Of a stretch of DNA of 64,000 nt, positions 11,232 to 21,983 are shown piece by piece. The DNA is from Streptomyces spongiicola (GTDB lineage Bacteria > Actinomycetota > Actinomycetes > Streptomycetales > Streptomycetaceae): NCBI RefSeq assembly GCF_003122365.1, contig NZ_CP029254.1, positions 3,172,501 to 3,236,500 on the forward strand. The letters are read 5' to 3'. Under the pieces are notes generated by a model, which saw nothing but the letters and a program-made list of their open reading frames with translations, had not been told where the DNA came from and did no database searches. A program made the position numbers and the translations under genes. The stretch's first letter is position 1. Every line of letters begins with the position of its first letter.

Positions 11232-12191
11232 GTGCTGGAAGAGGTGGAGCGCTGGCTGGCCCGGCGGTCCTGGTCGGTGGCCGACCGCCCACTGGACCGG
11301 CTGCTGTCCGCCAAGCAGGGCACCACGGTCAGCGTGGTGCTCCCCGCGCTGAACGAGGAGGCGACGGTCGGCGAGATCGTCACCGCGATCCGGCGCGAAC
11401 TGATGACCGGCGCGGTACCGCTCGTCGACGAGCTGGTCGTCGTCGACTCGGGGTCGACGGACCGCACCGCCGAGTCGGCGGCCCGGGCCGGCGCCCGGGT
11501 GGTGCACCGGGACTCCGTACTCCCGCGCGTCCCGGCCGTACCGGGCAAGGGCGAGGTGCTGTGGCGCTCCCTGCTGGCGACCACCGGCGACGTCGTCTGC
11601 TTCGTCGACGCCGACCTGAAGGAGTTCTCCGCCGGCTTCGTCTCCGGGATCGTCGGCCCGCTGCTGACCGACCCCGAGGTGCAGTTCGTCAAGGCGATGT
11701 ACGACCGGCCGCTCGGCGACACGCCCGGCCAGGGCGGCAGGGTGACCGAACTGGTGGCGCGACCGCTGCTCAATCTGCACTGGCCGCAGCTCGCGGGGTT
11801 CGTCCAGCCGCTCGGCGGGGAGTACGCGGCGCGCCGCTCGCTCCTGGAGCGGCTGCCGTTCCCGGTCGGCTACGGGGTGGAGCTGGGCCTGCTGGTGGAC
11901 GCGCTGCACACGGTGGGCCTGGACGCGCTGGCGCAGGTGGACGTGGGCGTACGGCGGCACCGCCACCAGGACGGCCAGGCGCTGGGCCGGATGGCGGCGG
12001 CGATCTACCGCACCGCCCAGCTGCGCCTCTCGCGTGGACACCTGGTCCGCCCGGCGCTGACCCAGTTCGAGCGCGCCGAGGACGGGTTCGTCCCGCGAAC
12101 GCACGCGGTGGACACGGAGGAGCGGCCACCGATGAGGGACGTCCCCGAGTACGCGGCCCGGGCGGGACGGCGCAACACGGGCGCGGCGTAG
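11232..12191 (+). CDS. gpgS: glucosyl-3-phosphoglycerate synthase (GT81)
   Basis: A 319-residue GT-A glycosyltransferase. The nucleotide-sugar region has SVVLPALNEEATVGEIV, and VVDSGSTDRTAESAARAGA follows. The metal-binding motif is FVDADL. PLGGEYAARRSLLERLPFPV and GYGVELGLLVD are typical of GpgS. Known reaction: NDP-glucose plus 3-phosphoglycerate gives glucosyl-3-phosphoglycerate, precursor of glucosylglycerate or of methylglucose lipopolysaccharide. The start is GTG with GGAG 5 nt before. It lies just upstream of otsA/otsB, which suggests an osmoprotectant locus; the usual phosphatase gpgP is not in the window. Confidence 0.9.
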   Translation: MLEEVERWLARRSWSVADRPLDRLLSAKQGTTVSVVLPALNEEATVGEIVTAIRRELMTGAVPLVDELVVVDSGSTDRTAESAARAGARVVHRDSVLPRVPAVPGKGEVLWRSLLATTGDVVCFVDADLKEFSAGFVSGIVGPLLTDPEVQFVKAMYDRPLGDTPGQGGRVTELVARPLLNLHWPQLAGFVQPLGGEYAARRSLLERLPFPVGYGVELGLLVDALHTVGLDALAQVDVGVRRHRHQDGQALGRMAAAIYRTAQLRLSRGHLVRPALTQFERAEDGFVPRTHAVDTEERPPMRDVPEYAARAGRRNTGAA

Positions 12192-12356
12192 CGGAGGAGC
12201 GGAGGAGCGCAGGAGCGGAGGAGCGCAGGAGCGGAGGAGCGGCGTGACACGAGCACGAGCACGAGCACGAGCACGACGCAGCACGGGCGCGGCGCGGTGC
12301 GACACGGGCGCGGCGTAACACGGCCCAGCCGGGATGATTGTCTACATTTCAGACTT
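12192..12356. repeat. GGAGGAGCGCA-type and (GAGCAC)n microsatellites
   Basis: Four to five imperfect copies of GAGCGGAGGAGCGCAG are followed by a (GAGCAC) hexamer run near 12,249-12,274. The same hexamer recurs inside the 5' end of otsA. Confidence 0.75.
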
Positions 12357-13301
12357 ATGGGCAATGTGAGATCAGAGGGCGCACGGCTCTCCCGTCCGGA
12401 TCGGGCCGTGCCCGGCCGGGACCGGACGAGGATCCGCGGGCGCAGCAGAGGCAATCGGCCCCGGCTCCTCGGGGCCCTGGCGGTCGCCGCGGGGGCCGCG
12501 ACCGCCACGACGGGCTTCGCGCCGGCGGCTCCCGCCCGGTCGGCGCCGACCCCCGACCTTGAGGTCACCAAGACGGCGTCGGCGCAGAGGGTCGCCCGTG
12601 GGGACACCCTCACCTTCACCATCACGGCGACCAACAACGGCGGGCGGGACCTCCCCGACGTACGCTTCACCGACGACCTCGGCGGCACCCTCGACGACGC
12701 CGTCTACGACCGCAACGCCCGGGCCACCCGCGGCCGGGTCGCGTACGAGGAGCCCGTGCTCTCGTACTCGGGTGCCCTCCCGGCCGGGATGTCGGCGACC
12801 GTCACCTACTCGGTCACCGTCGGCGGCGAGGACGGGGGCGACGGCGGCGACGGCCGGCTCGGCGGCGGCCTGGAGGTCCAGTCCCCGCGGTCCAACTGCG
12901 CGGCCGGCACCAGGGACGCCCGGTGCTCGGCGGCCCCGGTGGCCGAGGAGGTCGGGGAACTCGGAGCCCCCCGGACCGGCTTCGGCGACGAGGAGAGCCA
13001 CGACCACAGCCTTGAGCAGGGGCACGAGGACGGACTGGACGAGCCGGCCGCGGAGGACGCCGGGAAGGACGCCGGCGGCAGGGAGGCGGGTGTACCGCCC
13101 GCCCCAGGCGCCCCCGGCAGCGCGGCGGGCGCCGGGCGCACCGGTACCCCGGGCCACGACGGTGGGGAGGGGACCGTGGGCCAGATCGCCGCGGCAGGCC
13201 ATGACAGCGAGCGGCTCTGGCTGCTGGGCGGGATGGCCCTGGCGCTCTCGGCCGCCGGCGCGATCGCACTCGCGGCGACGCGCGACCGGCGGAACCATTG
13301 A
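12357..13301 (+). CDS. DUF11-type cell-surface protein with C-terminal membrane anchor
   Basis: A 314-residue exported protein. A basic N-terminus with an Ala-rich hydrophobic stretch (about residues 32-62) is a likely signal peptide ending near APARSA. One DUF11/isopeptide-like beta domain follows at about 70-155 (LEVTKTAS, RGDTLTFTITATNNGG, LPAGMSATVTYSVTV). Then comes a long acidic, Gly-rich linker and a single membrane helix near the C-terminus (WLLGGMALALSAAGAIALA) with a basic tail, the layout of a wall- or membrane-anchored surface protein. No LPxTG motif is present. The start is uncertain since no clear ribosome site precedes the chosen ATG. Function unknown. Confidence 0.7.
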   Translation: MGNVRSEGARLSRPDRAVPGRDRTRIRGRSRGNRPRLLGALAVAAGAATATTGFAPAAPARSAPTPDLEVTKTASAQRVARGDTLTFTITATNNGGRDLPDVRFTDDLGGTLDDAVYDRNARATRGRVAYEEPVLSYSGALPAGMSATVTYSVTVGGEDGGDGGDGRLGGGLEVQSPRSNCAAGTRDARCSAAPVAEEVGELGAPRTGFGDEESHDHSLEQGHEDGLDEPAAEDAGKDAGGREAGVPPAPGAPGSAAGAGRTGTPGHDGGEGTVGQIAAAGHDSERLWLLGGMALALSAAGAIALAATRDRRNH

Positions 13302-13861
13302 CCGGGTGAGCGCACGGCCGGCCCGGGGCCGGAGGCATCCGACGGGTGCCGGGCGCCGGTGGCCGACATCCGGTGGCCGGCACCCGACGGCCGGCATCGG
13401 GCATCCGGTGGCCGGTGGTCCCTCGCCGGGGCAGCCGCCCAACCGCCCAGGACCACCGGTCCCTGATCCGGGCGGGCGGCACGGCGGGTTCCGGGACCGC
13501 GCTTCCCGCACCGGCGTCCGATGGCCCGGACCGGCATCCGAAGGCCCCGGACCGTGGTCCGGGCGGGCACACGGCGACAGGGCACCGGTGCGGGACGAGC
13601 GTCCGGGCCCGGCACCGAGGCCGGGTCCCGCCGTCGCCGTGCTTCGGCCGTCGCCGGGGCGCAGCGATCCCGGTCCGGCGGACACGGCGGCACTACGGCA
13701 CTACGGCACAGCGGCACAGCGGCACAGCGGCACAGCGGCACAGCGGCACAGCGGCACCGTATCCCGGCTGTGCAACGGCAGAGAGGTCGCGGAACGGCGG
13801 TCTCCGGCCACCGGCTCCGGCCGTACGTTTGAGCGGTTCCAGGAAGGGCTAGGTTCGCGAC
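13302..13861. other. repeat-filled intergenic gap before otsA
   Basis: The gap holds several imperfect CCGGTGGCCGGCA-type repeats at 13,330-13,415 and the 8-bp array listed separately. No gene is supported on either strand, although very long antisense open frames cross it because of the base composition. Confidence 0.55.
13707..13754. repeat. 8-bp tandem repeat, six perfect copies
   Basis: CACAGCGG is repeated six times head to tail, preceded by two CACTACGG variants. Confidence 0.92.
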
Positions 13862-15385
<1,524 letters not shown>

Positions 15386-15596
15386 CACGGGGCGGGCCCG
15401 GGCCGGAGCCCCGGGGCGCGGCGTGTCGCAACGAACGGCGACGAACAGCCCTGCCTACGACGACCACGACGACCGCGACCACGACGACCGCGACCGCCAG
15501 GGCCGCGACCGCCAGGGCCTCGGCCCGACCGCCACGACCCCGAAGCCCGCGACCGCCGTAGCGGGAAGCCGTGGCCGCGGCAACGGGGGACAGACC

Positions 15597-16448
15597 TCAG
15601 GGGCGGTGCTCGACGCGGTCCGCCAGCGCGGAGAGGAAGGCCACGACGGCGGCCGGGCCGGGCAGCGGGAGGTCGGCGCGCTCGACGAGTTCGGGCACCT
15701 CGCCGCCGCTGCTGAGGAGAAGTCCGGGCACCCCGTCCGAGCGGAGCTTGTCCACGGCGGCGAAGGCGGCCAGATCACCGAGGTCGTCGCCCGCGTAGAC
15801 GACCGTGGAGGCGTTCACCTCGCGAACGTACTCGGCGAGCGCAATGCCCTTGTCGACGCCCGGCGGGCGCACCTCGAGAACGAGGCGGCCCGGTTCGACG
15901 ATCAGCCCGTGACGCCCGGCCAGCTCGGCCATCGGCTCGCGCAGCGCCTCGAAAGCGGACTGCGGGTCCTCGGCACGGCGGGTGTGCACGGCGACCGCGC
16001 GGCCCTTCTCCTCGATCCACGTGCCGCGCCAGACGCCCATCGAGTCGAGGAGGCCGGGCAGCTCGGCCCGTACCGCGGCGACGCCGGGGTGCTCCGGCTG
16101 GGCCCGGACGCTGCCGCTGACGGCGTCCCACCGCTCCGCGCCGTAGTGCCCCAGGACGACGAGGCGCTCAAGCCCTGCGACACCGGCGAACCCGCCGTAC
16201 CGGACGGCGACCCCGGCCGGCCTTCCGGTGACCACGACGACGGCCCGCACCCGCGGCGCCAGCCGGGCCAGTGCGGGAACCGTCGCGGGGTGCGCCCTCG
16301 CCTGCTCGGGATCCGGGACGATCTCCGCCAGCGTCCCGTCGAAGTCCAGCGCGACCACACTCTCGGACGGCCGTTCGAGAACCGCGGCGAGCCCCTCACG
16401 GCCGGCGGCGGTGGTCGGTTCCGGCAGTGCGTGCGAGTAGCTGCCCAT
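15597..16448 (-). CDS. otsB: trehalose-6-phosphate phosphatase
   Basis: A 283-residue HAD-superfamily phosphatase. The nucleophile motif is LDFDGTLAEI (about residues 33-42), motif II lies in VVVVTGRPAG, and the acidic motif IV is VYAGDDLGDLAAF. The cap region with GHYGAERWD and PPGVDKGIAL is typical of OtsB. It makes free trehalose from the OtsA product. Genes otsA and otsB converge, with 211 bp between them that hold short CGACCACGACGAC repeats, so they are not one transcript, unlike the operon arrangement in many bacteria. Confidence 0.93.
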   Translation of the reverse strand: MGSYSHALPEPTTAAGREGLAAVLERPSESVVALDFDGTLAEIVPDPEQARAHPATVPALARLAPRVRAVVVVTGRPAGVAVRYGGFAGVAGLERLVVLGHYGAERWDAVSGSVRAQPEHPGVAAVRAELPGLLDSMGVWRGTWIEEKGRAVAVHTRRAEDPQSAFEALREPMAELAGRHGLIVEPGRLVLEVRPPGVDKGIALAEYVREVNASTVVYAGDDLGDLAAFAAVDKLRSDGVPGLLLSSGGEVPELVERADLPLPGPAAVVAFLSALADRVEHRP

Positions 16449-16509
16449 GTCCCGACCCTATCGACGCGGGCCCCGCTCAGCTACGGCGCGCGGCGATCTC
16501 CCCGGCGCA

Positions 16510-16776
16510 TCACCGGAGCGACCGGTGCCTTTCCCGGACGCGCCGCAGACGGTTCACCGTCACGGGGTCGTGGGCGAGCGCGCGCGGGTCGTCCAGGAGC
16601 GCGTTGAGGAGTTGGTAGTAGCGGGTGGGGGAGATGCCGAGATCCTCGCGTATCGCACGTTCCTTGGCACCGGGCCCGGCCCACGGCGCCCGCTCGAACG
16701 CGAGCACGGCACGGTCGCGCCCGGAGAGGTCGCCGCGCCCGGAGTGATCGTCGAGGTCGTCGAGGTCGTCGGTCAT
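16510..16776 (-). CDS. DUF3263-family small protein
   Basis: An 88-residue protein of the actinobacterial DUF3263 family. Its core, from about residue 15, has LSGRDRAVLAFERAPWAG and IREDLGISPTRYYQLLNALL, which looks like a helix-turn-helix, so DNA binding is likely; the target is unknown. The chosen ATG begins with an Asp-rich stretch (MTDDLDDLDD). A longer start is possible in frame but adds only Arg/Gly-rich sequence. It sits just upstream of otsB on the same strand (61 bp), so co-transcription is possible. Confidence 0.85.
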   Translation of the reverse strand: MTDDLDDLDDHSGRGDLSGRDRAVLAFERAPWAGPGAKERAIREDLGISPTRYYQLLNALLDDPRALAHDPVTVNRLRRVRERHRSLR

Positions 16777-17265
16777 ATCAGCAACATAACCGTCCCCCCG
16801 GACAGTGCGGCGCCGCCCGGCCGGCGGATGGTTCCGGCCAAGCCACTCCACGCCGGGCGCACGCCCGCGCGCCCACCCGAGCCGGACGACCACACCCGCG
16901 CACCCGACCCACCCGACGACCTACCCGACCCACCCGACGACCTACCCGGCCTGCCGGGGCCACCGCGGGACCACCCGGGGAACGCACCCGCGCGCCCGTC
17001 CCCCGGGCCCACCCAGAGATCACCGGGGACCACCGGGAGGCCGACCGGCGCACAACCGGACCGCGCCCGCACCCCACGCGCACCCCACGCGCACTCCACG
17101 CGCACTCCGGGCGCACTCCACCCACACCCCACCCGCACTCCACCCGCACTCCGCCCGCACTGCGAGGGCACTGCGCGGGCACTGCGCGGGCACTCCACCC
17201 GCACTCGGGACGCAATGGCGAAACGAACCGGTCACCGCCGCGGCCCGACGCGCAACACCCCGAAT
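16777..17265. repeat. intergenic gap with degenerate 11-12-bp repeats
   Basis: CCCACCCGACGACCTAC is duplicated near 16,900-16,945. From about 17,075 to 17,205 a degenerate unit of CCGCACTCCACC type runs for eleven or so copies. All reading frames look like translated repeat, so I see no gene. Confidence 0.65.
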
Positions 17266-17281
17266 AGTGGACTAGACCTTT
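17266..17281 (+). promoter_or_regulatory. dre box, probable DasR operator
   Basis: AGTGGACTAGACCTTT matches 13 of 16 positions of the DasR-responsive element AGTGGTCTAGACCACT that I recall. It lies 26 bp before the start codon of the nagK-nagA operon, the position expected for repression. DasR is the known GntR-type regulator of N-acetylglucosamine genes in Streptomyces, released by glucosamine 6-phosphate. Confidence 0.8.
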
Positions 17282-17307
17282 TCCGGCCCGGCGGCGAGAC
17301 TGTACGC

Positions 17308-18258
17308 GTGAGACACGTCATCGCCCTCGATGTGGGCGGCACCGGAATGAAGGCCGCCCTCGTCGGGGCGGACGGCAGCGTGCTGCACGGTTCCCGCCGG
17401 GCGACCGGCCGGGAGCACGGGCCGGAGGCCGTCGTCGAGGCCATCCTCGGCTTCGCCGCCGAACTGCGCGCCCACGGCGAGCGGCGGTACGGCGAGGGCC
17501 CCGCAGCGGCCGGCGTCGCGGTGCCCGGCATCGTCGACACCGCGAACGGCGTCGCCGTCTACGCGGCCAACCTCGGCTGGCGCGACGTCCCCCTGCGTGC
17601 GCTGCTCGCCGAACGGCTCGGCGGGGTGCCGGTCGCCCTCGGCCACGACGTCCGCACCGGCGGGCTCGCCGAGGGCCGCGTCGGGGCGGGCCGCGGCGCG
17701 GACCGGTTCCTGTTCGTCCCGCTCGGCACGGGCATCGCCGGGGCCATCGGCATCGGCGGCACGATCGAGGAGGGCGCGCACGGCTGCGCCGGCGAGATCG
17801 GCCATGTCGTCGTCCGCCCCGGCGGTCCGGAGTGCGGCTGCGGCCGGCGCGGCTGTCTGGAGACGCTGGCCTCCGCCTCCGCCGTCTCCCGCGCCTGGGC
17901 GGCCGCCAGCGGCGACCCGGAGGCGGACGCCGCCGACTGCGCGAAGGCGGTCGACTCCGGCGACGAGGCGGCCGCACGCGTCTGGCGGGAAGCCGTCGAC
18001 GCCCTCGCCGACGGGCTGGTGACCGCACTCACCCTGCTGGACCCCGGCACGCTGATCGTCGGGGGCGGTCTCGCGGAGGCTGGGGAGACCCTGTTCGCAC
18101 CGCTGCGGGCCGCGGTGGAGGCGCGCATCACCTTCCAGCAGCCGCCCTCGATCGTCCCGGCGGCCCTCGGGGACACCGCCGGCTGCCTCGGCGCCGGCCT
18201 CCTCGCCTGGGACCTGCTCGCCGCGTCCGACTCACTCACCACGGAGGTAACCGGCTGA
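17308..18258 (+). CDS. nagK: ROK-family sugar kinase, probably N-acetylglucosamine kinase
   Basis: A 316-residue ROK kinase. The phosphate-1 loop is LDVGGTGMKAAL (residues 7-18), GHDVRTGGLAEG is the sugar-binding block, VPLGTGIAGAI is phosphate-2, and the ROK zinc motif ECGCGRRGCLE is complete. The GTG start is just downstream of the dre box. The stop overlaps the ATG of nagA (TGATG), so the two are coupled. Kinase followed by deacetylase under DasR control points to phosphorylation of N-acetylglucosamine (or its analogues); ROK sequence alone would not exclude glucokinase activity. Confidence 0.85.
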   Translation: MRHVIALDVGGTGMKAALVGADGSVLHGSRRATGREHGPEAVVEAILGFAAELRAHGERRYGEGPAAAGVAVPGIVDTANGVAVYAANLGWRDVPLRALLAERLGGVPVALGHDVRTGGLAEGRVGAGRGADRFLFVPLGTGIAGAIGIGGTIEEGAHGCAGEIGHVVVRPGGPECGCGRRGCLETLASASAVSRAWAAASGDPEADAADCAKAVDSGDEAAARVWREAVDALADGLVTALTLLDPGTLIVGGGLAEAGETLFAPLRAAVEARITFQQPPSIVPAALGDTAGCLGAGLLAWDLLAASDSLTTEVTG

Positions 18259-19394
18259 TGGCCGACCGGATGGTTCTCGCGGGCGCCCGGGTGGTGCTGC
18301 CCACCGGGGTCGCCGAGAACGGGCGGGTGACCGTCGAGGGGACCAGGATCGGCGGGCACGCCCCGGCCGACGCGCCCTCCGTCGACCTGTCCGGCCACTG
18401 GCTGGTCCCCGGCTTCGTGGACATGCACAACCACGGCGGCGGAGGGGCCTCGTTCACCTCCGGCACGGCCGAGGACGTGCTCACCGGCGTGCGCACCCAC
18501 CACGGGCACGGCACCACCACGATGGTCGCCTCCACCGTGACCGGTGAGATGGACTTCCTCACCCACCGCGCCGGGTTCCTCTCCGAGCTGGTGGAGCAGG
18601 GCGACCTGGCCGGCATCCACTTCGAGGGCCCGTTCATCTCGCCCTGCCGCAAGGGCGCGCACAGCGGGGAACTGCTGCGCGCCCCCGACCCGGCGGAGGT
18701 CCGCAAACTGCTCGACGCCGCCCGCGGCACCGCGAAGATGGTCACCCTCGCCCCCGAACTGCCCGGCGGTATGGAGTCCGTGCGGCTGCTCGCCGAGCAC
18801 GGCGTGATCGCCGCGGTCGGCCACACCGACGCCACCTACGAGCAGACCGTCGAAGCGATCGACGCGGGCGCCACGGTCGCCACGCACCTCTTCAACGCCA
18901 TGCCCGTCCTCGGCCACCGGGCTCCCGGGCCGATCGCCGCGCTGCTGGAGGACGAGCGGGTCACCGTCGAACTGATCAACGACGGTACGCATCTGCACCC
19001 GGCCGCCCTGGAGCTGGCGTTCCGCCACGCGGGCGCCGCACGGGTCGCGTTCATCACGGACGCCATGGACGCGGCGGGCTTCGGCGACGGCGTCTACCGT
19101 CTGGGGCCCCTGGCGGTCGAGGTCAGCGAGGGTGTCGCCCGGCTCGTGGAGGGCGGCTCGATCGCCGGGTCCACGCTCACGCTGGACACCGCCTTCCGGA
19201 GGGCCGCGACCGTCGACGCGCTGCCCGTCGAGGACATCGTCCGGGCGATCTCCACGAACCCGGCCCGGCTGCTGGGCCTCCACGACAGGGTCGGCTCCAT
19301 CGAGGCCGGCAAGGACGCCGATCTCGTGGTGCTCGGCGCCGACTTCACACTCAGGGGCGTGATGCGCAAGGGCGCGTGGGTGGTCGAGCCGTAG
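18258..19394 (+). CDS. nagA: N-acetylglucosamine-6-phosphate deacetylase
   Basis: A 378-residue amidohydrolase. The N-terminal metal motif is PGFVDMHNHGGGG (the HxH region), HFEGPFISP gives the metal Glu, VGHTDATYEQT and ATHLFNAMP provide His ligands, and FITDAMDAAGF carries the catalytic Asp. It converts GlcNAc-6-P to GlcN-6-P plus acetate in cytosolic amino sugar use. The product is the reported effector that releases DasR, so the operon is likely self-inducing. GGAGG precedes the ATG, which overlaps the kinase stop. Confidence 0.95.
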   Translation: MADRMVLAGARVVLPTGVAENGRVTVEGTRIGGHAPADAPSVDLSGHWLVPGFVDMHNHGGGGASFTSGTAEDVLTGVRTHHGHGTTTMVASTVTGEMDFLTHRAGFLSELVEQGDLAGIHFEGPFISPCRKGAHSGELLRAPDPAEVRKLLDAARGTAKMVTLAPELPGGMESVRLLAEHGVIAAVGHTDATYEQTVEAIDAGATVATHLFNAMPVLGHRAPGPIAALLEDERVTVELINDGTHLHPAALELAFRHAGAARVAFITDAMDAAGFGDGVYRLGPLAVEVSEGVARLVEGGSIAGSTLTLDTAFRRAATVDALPVEDIVRAISTNPARLLGLHDRVGSIEAGKDADLVVLGADFTLRGVMRKGAWVVEP

Positions 19395-19526
19395 CGCGGC
19401 CGTGGTGCGGCCGCAGTGCGGCGGGCCGGGGCGGTTGGCCTACGGGGGGCTGGGCCAACCACCCGGTTCTTTGGCATGATCAGGACCCGTCCGGCGAAGG
19501 CGAACGCATGCTCAGGGGGTGTCACG

Positions 19527-20453
19527 GTGATCCTCACGGTCACGCTGAACACCGCCATCGATCTGACCTACCGCGTTCCCGCCCTCGTCCCACAGGGTTC
19601 CCACCGGGTCTTCGAGGTCGACGAGCGCCCCGGCGGCAAGGGAGTGAACGTCGCCCGGGTGCTCGGGGCACTCGGCCACGAGGCGGTCGTCACCGGCCTC
19701 GCGGGCGGTCCCAACGGCGAGACCCTGCGCGACCGGCTCGCCGGGCTCCCCGTGCGCGACGCGCTCGTGCCGATCGCGGGGAACACCCGGCGCACGCTCG
19801 CGGTGGTCGACTCCGCGACCGGCGACACCACCCAGTTCAACGAGCCCGGCCCGGCCGTCACGCCCGAGGAATGGGCCGCGTTCCTCACCACGTACGAGAC
19901 GCTGCTGCGCGGAGCCCGAGCGGTCGCGCTGTGCGGCAGCCTCCCGCCGGGCATCCACGTCGGAGCCTATGCCGAGCTGGTGCGCCGGGCACGGGCCGCC
20001 GGGGTGCCGGCGCTGCTGGACACCAGCGGTGAGCCGCTGCGCAGGGGCATCGCCGCCCGCCCCGACCTGGTCAAGCCGAACGCCGACGAGCTGGCCCAGC
20101 TCACCGGCTCCCGCGAGCCGCTGCGCGCCACACACGCCGCCCGCCGCCGCGGCGCCCGCACGGTGGTCTCCTCCCTCGGCCCCGACGGCATCCTCGCCGC
20201 CACACCCGAGGGCATCTGGCAGGCCACCCCGCCCCGCAAGGTCCTCGGCAACCCCACCGGCGCGGGCGACTCGGCCTTGGCCGGGCTGCTCTCGGGACTC
20301 GTCGACGCCCTGCCCTGGCCGGACCGCCTCGTCCGCGCCGCGGCCCTCGCCACGGCAACCGTCCTCGCCCCGACGGCAGGCGACTTCGACCGCGCCTGCT
20401 ACGAGGACCTGCTCCCCAGGATCACGGTGACGGAGCACACCCCGGCGGCATGA
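19527..20453 (+). CDS. PfkB-family sugar-phosphate kinase (1-phosphofructokinase/tagatose-6-phosphate kinase type)
   Basis: A 308-residue PfkB kinase. The N-terminal signature TLNTAIDLTYRV and RPGGKGVNVARVLGALG is that of 1-phosphofructokinase-type members. The catalytic block NPTGAGDSALAG is near the C-terminus. It lies 132 bp downstream of nagA in the same direction, so it may belong to the amino sugar locus. I start it at the GTG that begins with the ILTVTLNTAI strand, after a G-rich site; a longer in-frame start adds no conserved sequence. The substrate is not determined by sequence. Confidence 0.85.
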   Translation: MILTVTLNTAIDLTYRVPALVPQGSHRVFEVDERPGGKGVNVARVLGALGHEAVVTGLAGGPNGETLRDRLAGLPVRDALVPIAGNTRRTLAVVDSATGDTTQFNEPGPAVTPEEWAAFLTTYETLLRGARAVALCGSLPPGIHVGAYAELVRRARAAGVPALLDTSGEPLRRGIAARPDLVKPNADELAQLTGSREPLRATHAARRRGARTVVSSLGPDGILAATPEGIWQATPPRKVLGNPTGAGDSALAGLLSGLVDALPWPDRLVRAAALATATVLAPTAGDFDRACYEDLLPRITVTEHTPAA

Positions 20454-20903
20454 CGTCCCGCGCGGGCCTCCCCGCCGCCGGGCGGCTGAGGGCTCCGCGA
20501 ACCCTTCGGCGTCCCCGGCGGCCCCGGCGGCCCAGCAAGCGGTTGCGGCTACGGCTACGGCTACGGCTACGGCTACGGCTACGGCTACGGCTACGGCTAC
20601 GGCTACGGCACCGTACACGGCTCGCGAAGCCTTACGCGGCTGCGGCACCGGTCCGGACTCCGTGAAGCCGGCGCGGGAGTGGGACCGTTCGGCAAGACGC
20701 GCTCCCCCGGCGCTCCCCCGGCACCCGCCCGGCCCATGCGCCGCCCACGCACCCGGCCGCCCTTGCGGCATCCTCCACCGCTCCGGGCTGCCCGGGCGGC
20801 CCGGGCGGCGTACCGGACCGGTCGGCCCTCAGAGGCCGCCCCGGTCGGCGGTTCGGTTCGGTTCGGCTCGGCTCGGCTCGGCTCCCGGACCGTCCGGCCC
20901 CGG
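20454..20903. other. intergenic gap with hexamer microsatellite
   Basis: Between convergent genes. Besides the (CTACGG)10 run it contains GGTTCGGTTCGGCTCGGCTC pentamer repeats at 20,860-20,885. No gene is supported. Confidence 0.5.
20549..20608. repeat. (CTACGG)10 hexanucleotide microsatellite
   Basis: Ten perfect head-to-tail copies of CTACGG. Confidence 0.97.
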
Positions 20904-21872
20904 TCAGCCCTTGGACTGACCGGCCTCCAGCCACACCTGGTCGAGCAGGGCGTCGCACTGGTCACCCTGCTCGCACGAGATCTTCAGCGTGTTCGATCCC
21001 TCTTCGAGGTTCACGTACGCGTAGGTGCGCGTCCAGCCCTTCTCCCAGTCGCCATCCTTGGCCCGGGCGAAGTTGGACATGTTGACCGACCGCGGCTGGG
21101 TGTCGTTGATCGTCAGCGAGGTCTTGGCGTCCTTGCCCGGCACGCTGTACGTGATGAACAGCGTGTAGGCGCCGTCGGCCGGGATGTCCACGGTCCAACT
21201 GGCCGAGCCACCGGCTCCGTTGAACACCACATACGCGCCGTCCGCGCCCTTGGCGCCCTTGACGTCCTTCGCCAGTGCGGCGGGCGCACCGAGGCGCAGA
21301 GTCGCGGCGTCCTGCTTCGGCAGCCCGGCCGGCTTCTCCTCGTCGTCCTCGGAGGGCTCCTCACTCGGGCGGACCTCTTCCGCGGGAGCGGTGCTGCTCC
21401 CGTCCGCCTGGGGGTTCTCGGCCTTGTCGTCGCCACCCGTCATCAGCGCCGCGGTGATGCCGACCACCACCACGGCCACCACCGCGACGGCCCCGATGAG
21501 CAGGCCCCTGGTGTTCGGTCCGCGGCCCCGGCCGCCACCGCCGCCGGAGGGTGCCGGGGCCTGGCGGGTCGGGGCGCCGCCGGGATAGGTCTCGGGAGCC
21601 GCGTACTGGGGGCCGGGCTGCTGGCCGTACTGCTGCTGGTGCGGGACCTGGCCGTACTGCTGCCCGGTCTGCTGCTGCCCGTACTGGCGCTGGCCGACCG
21701 TTCTGACCTGGTTGTACGACGTCCTGGGCACACCCGGCTGAGGGGCCGGACCGGGGTAGCCGTAGCCGCCCTGGCGGGGAGACGAGGCGCCCGCCCGCTG
21801 TCCGTCCGCGTACAGGTAGCCGAACGGATCGTCGTCCTCGGGCGTGCTCGCGCCGTTGTTCCCGGCCGTCAT
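20904..21872 (-). CDS. single-pass membrane protein with carbohydrate-binding (CBM6/35-like) domain
   Basis: A 322-residue type II membrane protein. A Gln/Tyr/Gly/Pro-rich cytoplasmic N-terminus (residues 1-120, with several QYGQQ repeats) leads to one membrane helix (about 123-146), an acidic linker, then an extracellular beta-sandwich at about 190-318. The latter has ADGAYTLFITYSVPGKDAKT, SVNMSNFARA and LEEGSNTLKISCEQGDQCDALLDQVWLE-type spacing seen in CBM35-like modules. It probably binds a wall or exogenous polysaccharide, without a catalytic domain. It is 111 bp downstream of the GGDEF gene in the same direction. Confidence 0.75.
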   Translation of the reverse strand: MTAGNNGASTPEDDDPFGYLYADGQRAGASSPRQGGYGYPGPAPQPGVPRTSYNQVRTVGQRQYGQQQTGQQYGQVPHQQQYGQQPGPQYAAPETYPGGAPTRQAPAPSGGGGGRGRGPNTRGLLIGAVAVVAVVVVGITAALMTGGDDKAENPQADGSSTAPAEEVRPSEEPSEDDEEKPAGLPKQDAATLRLGAPAALAKDVKGAKGADGAYVVFNGAGGSASWTVDIPADGAYTLFITYSVPGKDAKTSLTINDTQPRSVNMSNFARAKDGDWEKGWTRTYAYVNLEEGSNTLKISCEQGDQCDALLDQVWLEAGQSKG

Positions 21873-21983
21873 CCCTGGGTCACTCCTATCCTTGCCCGCC
21901 AGCCGTCGCCGACCGGCCGAGCCTACCCCCTTCGAGCTACTCCAGGGACGGTGTCCGGGGCCCTGCCGGTTCCACCGAATCCG

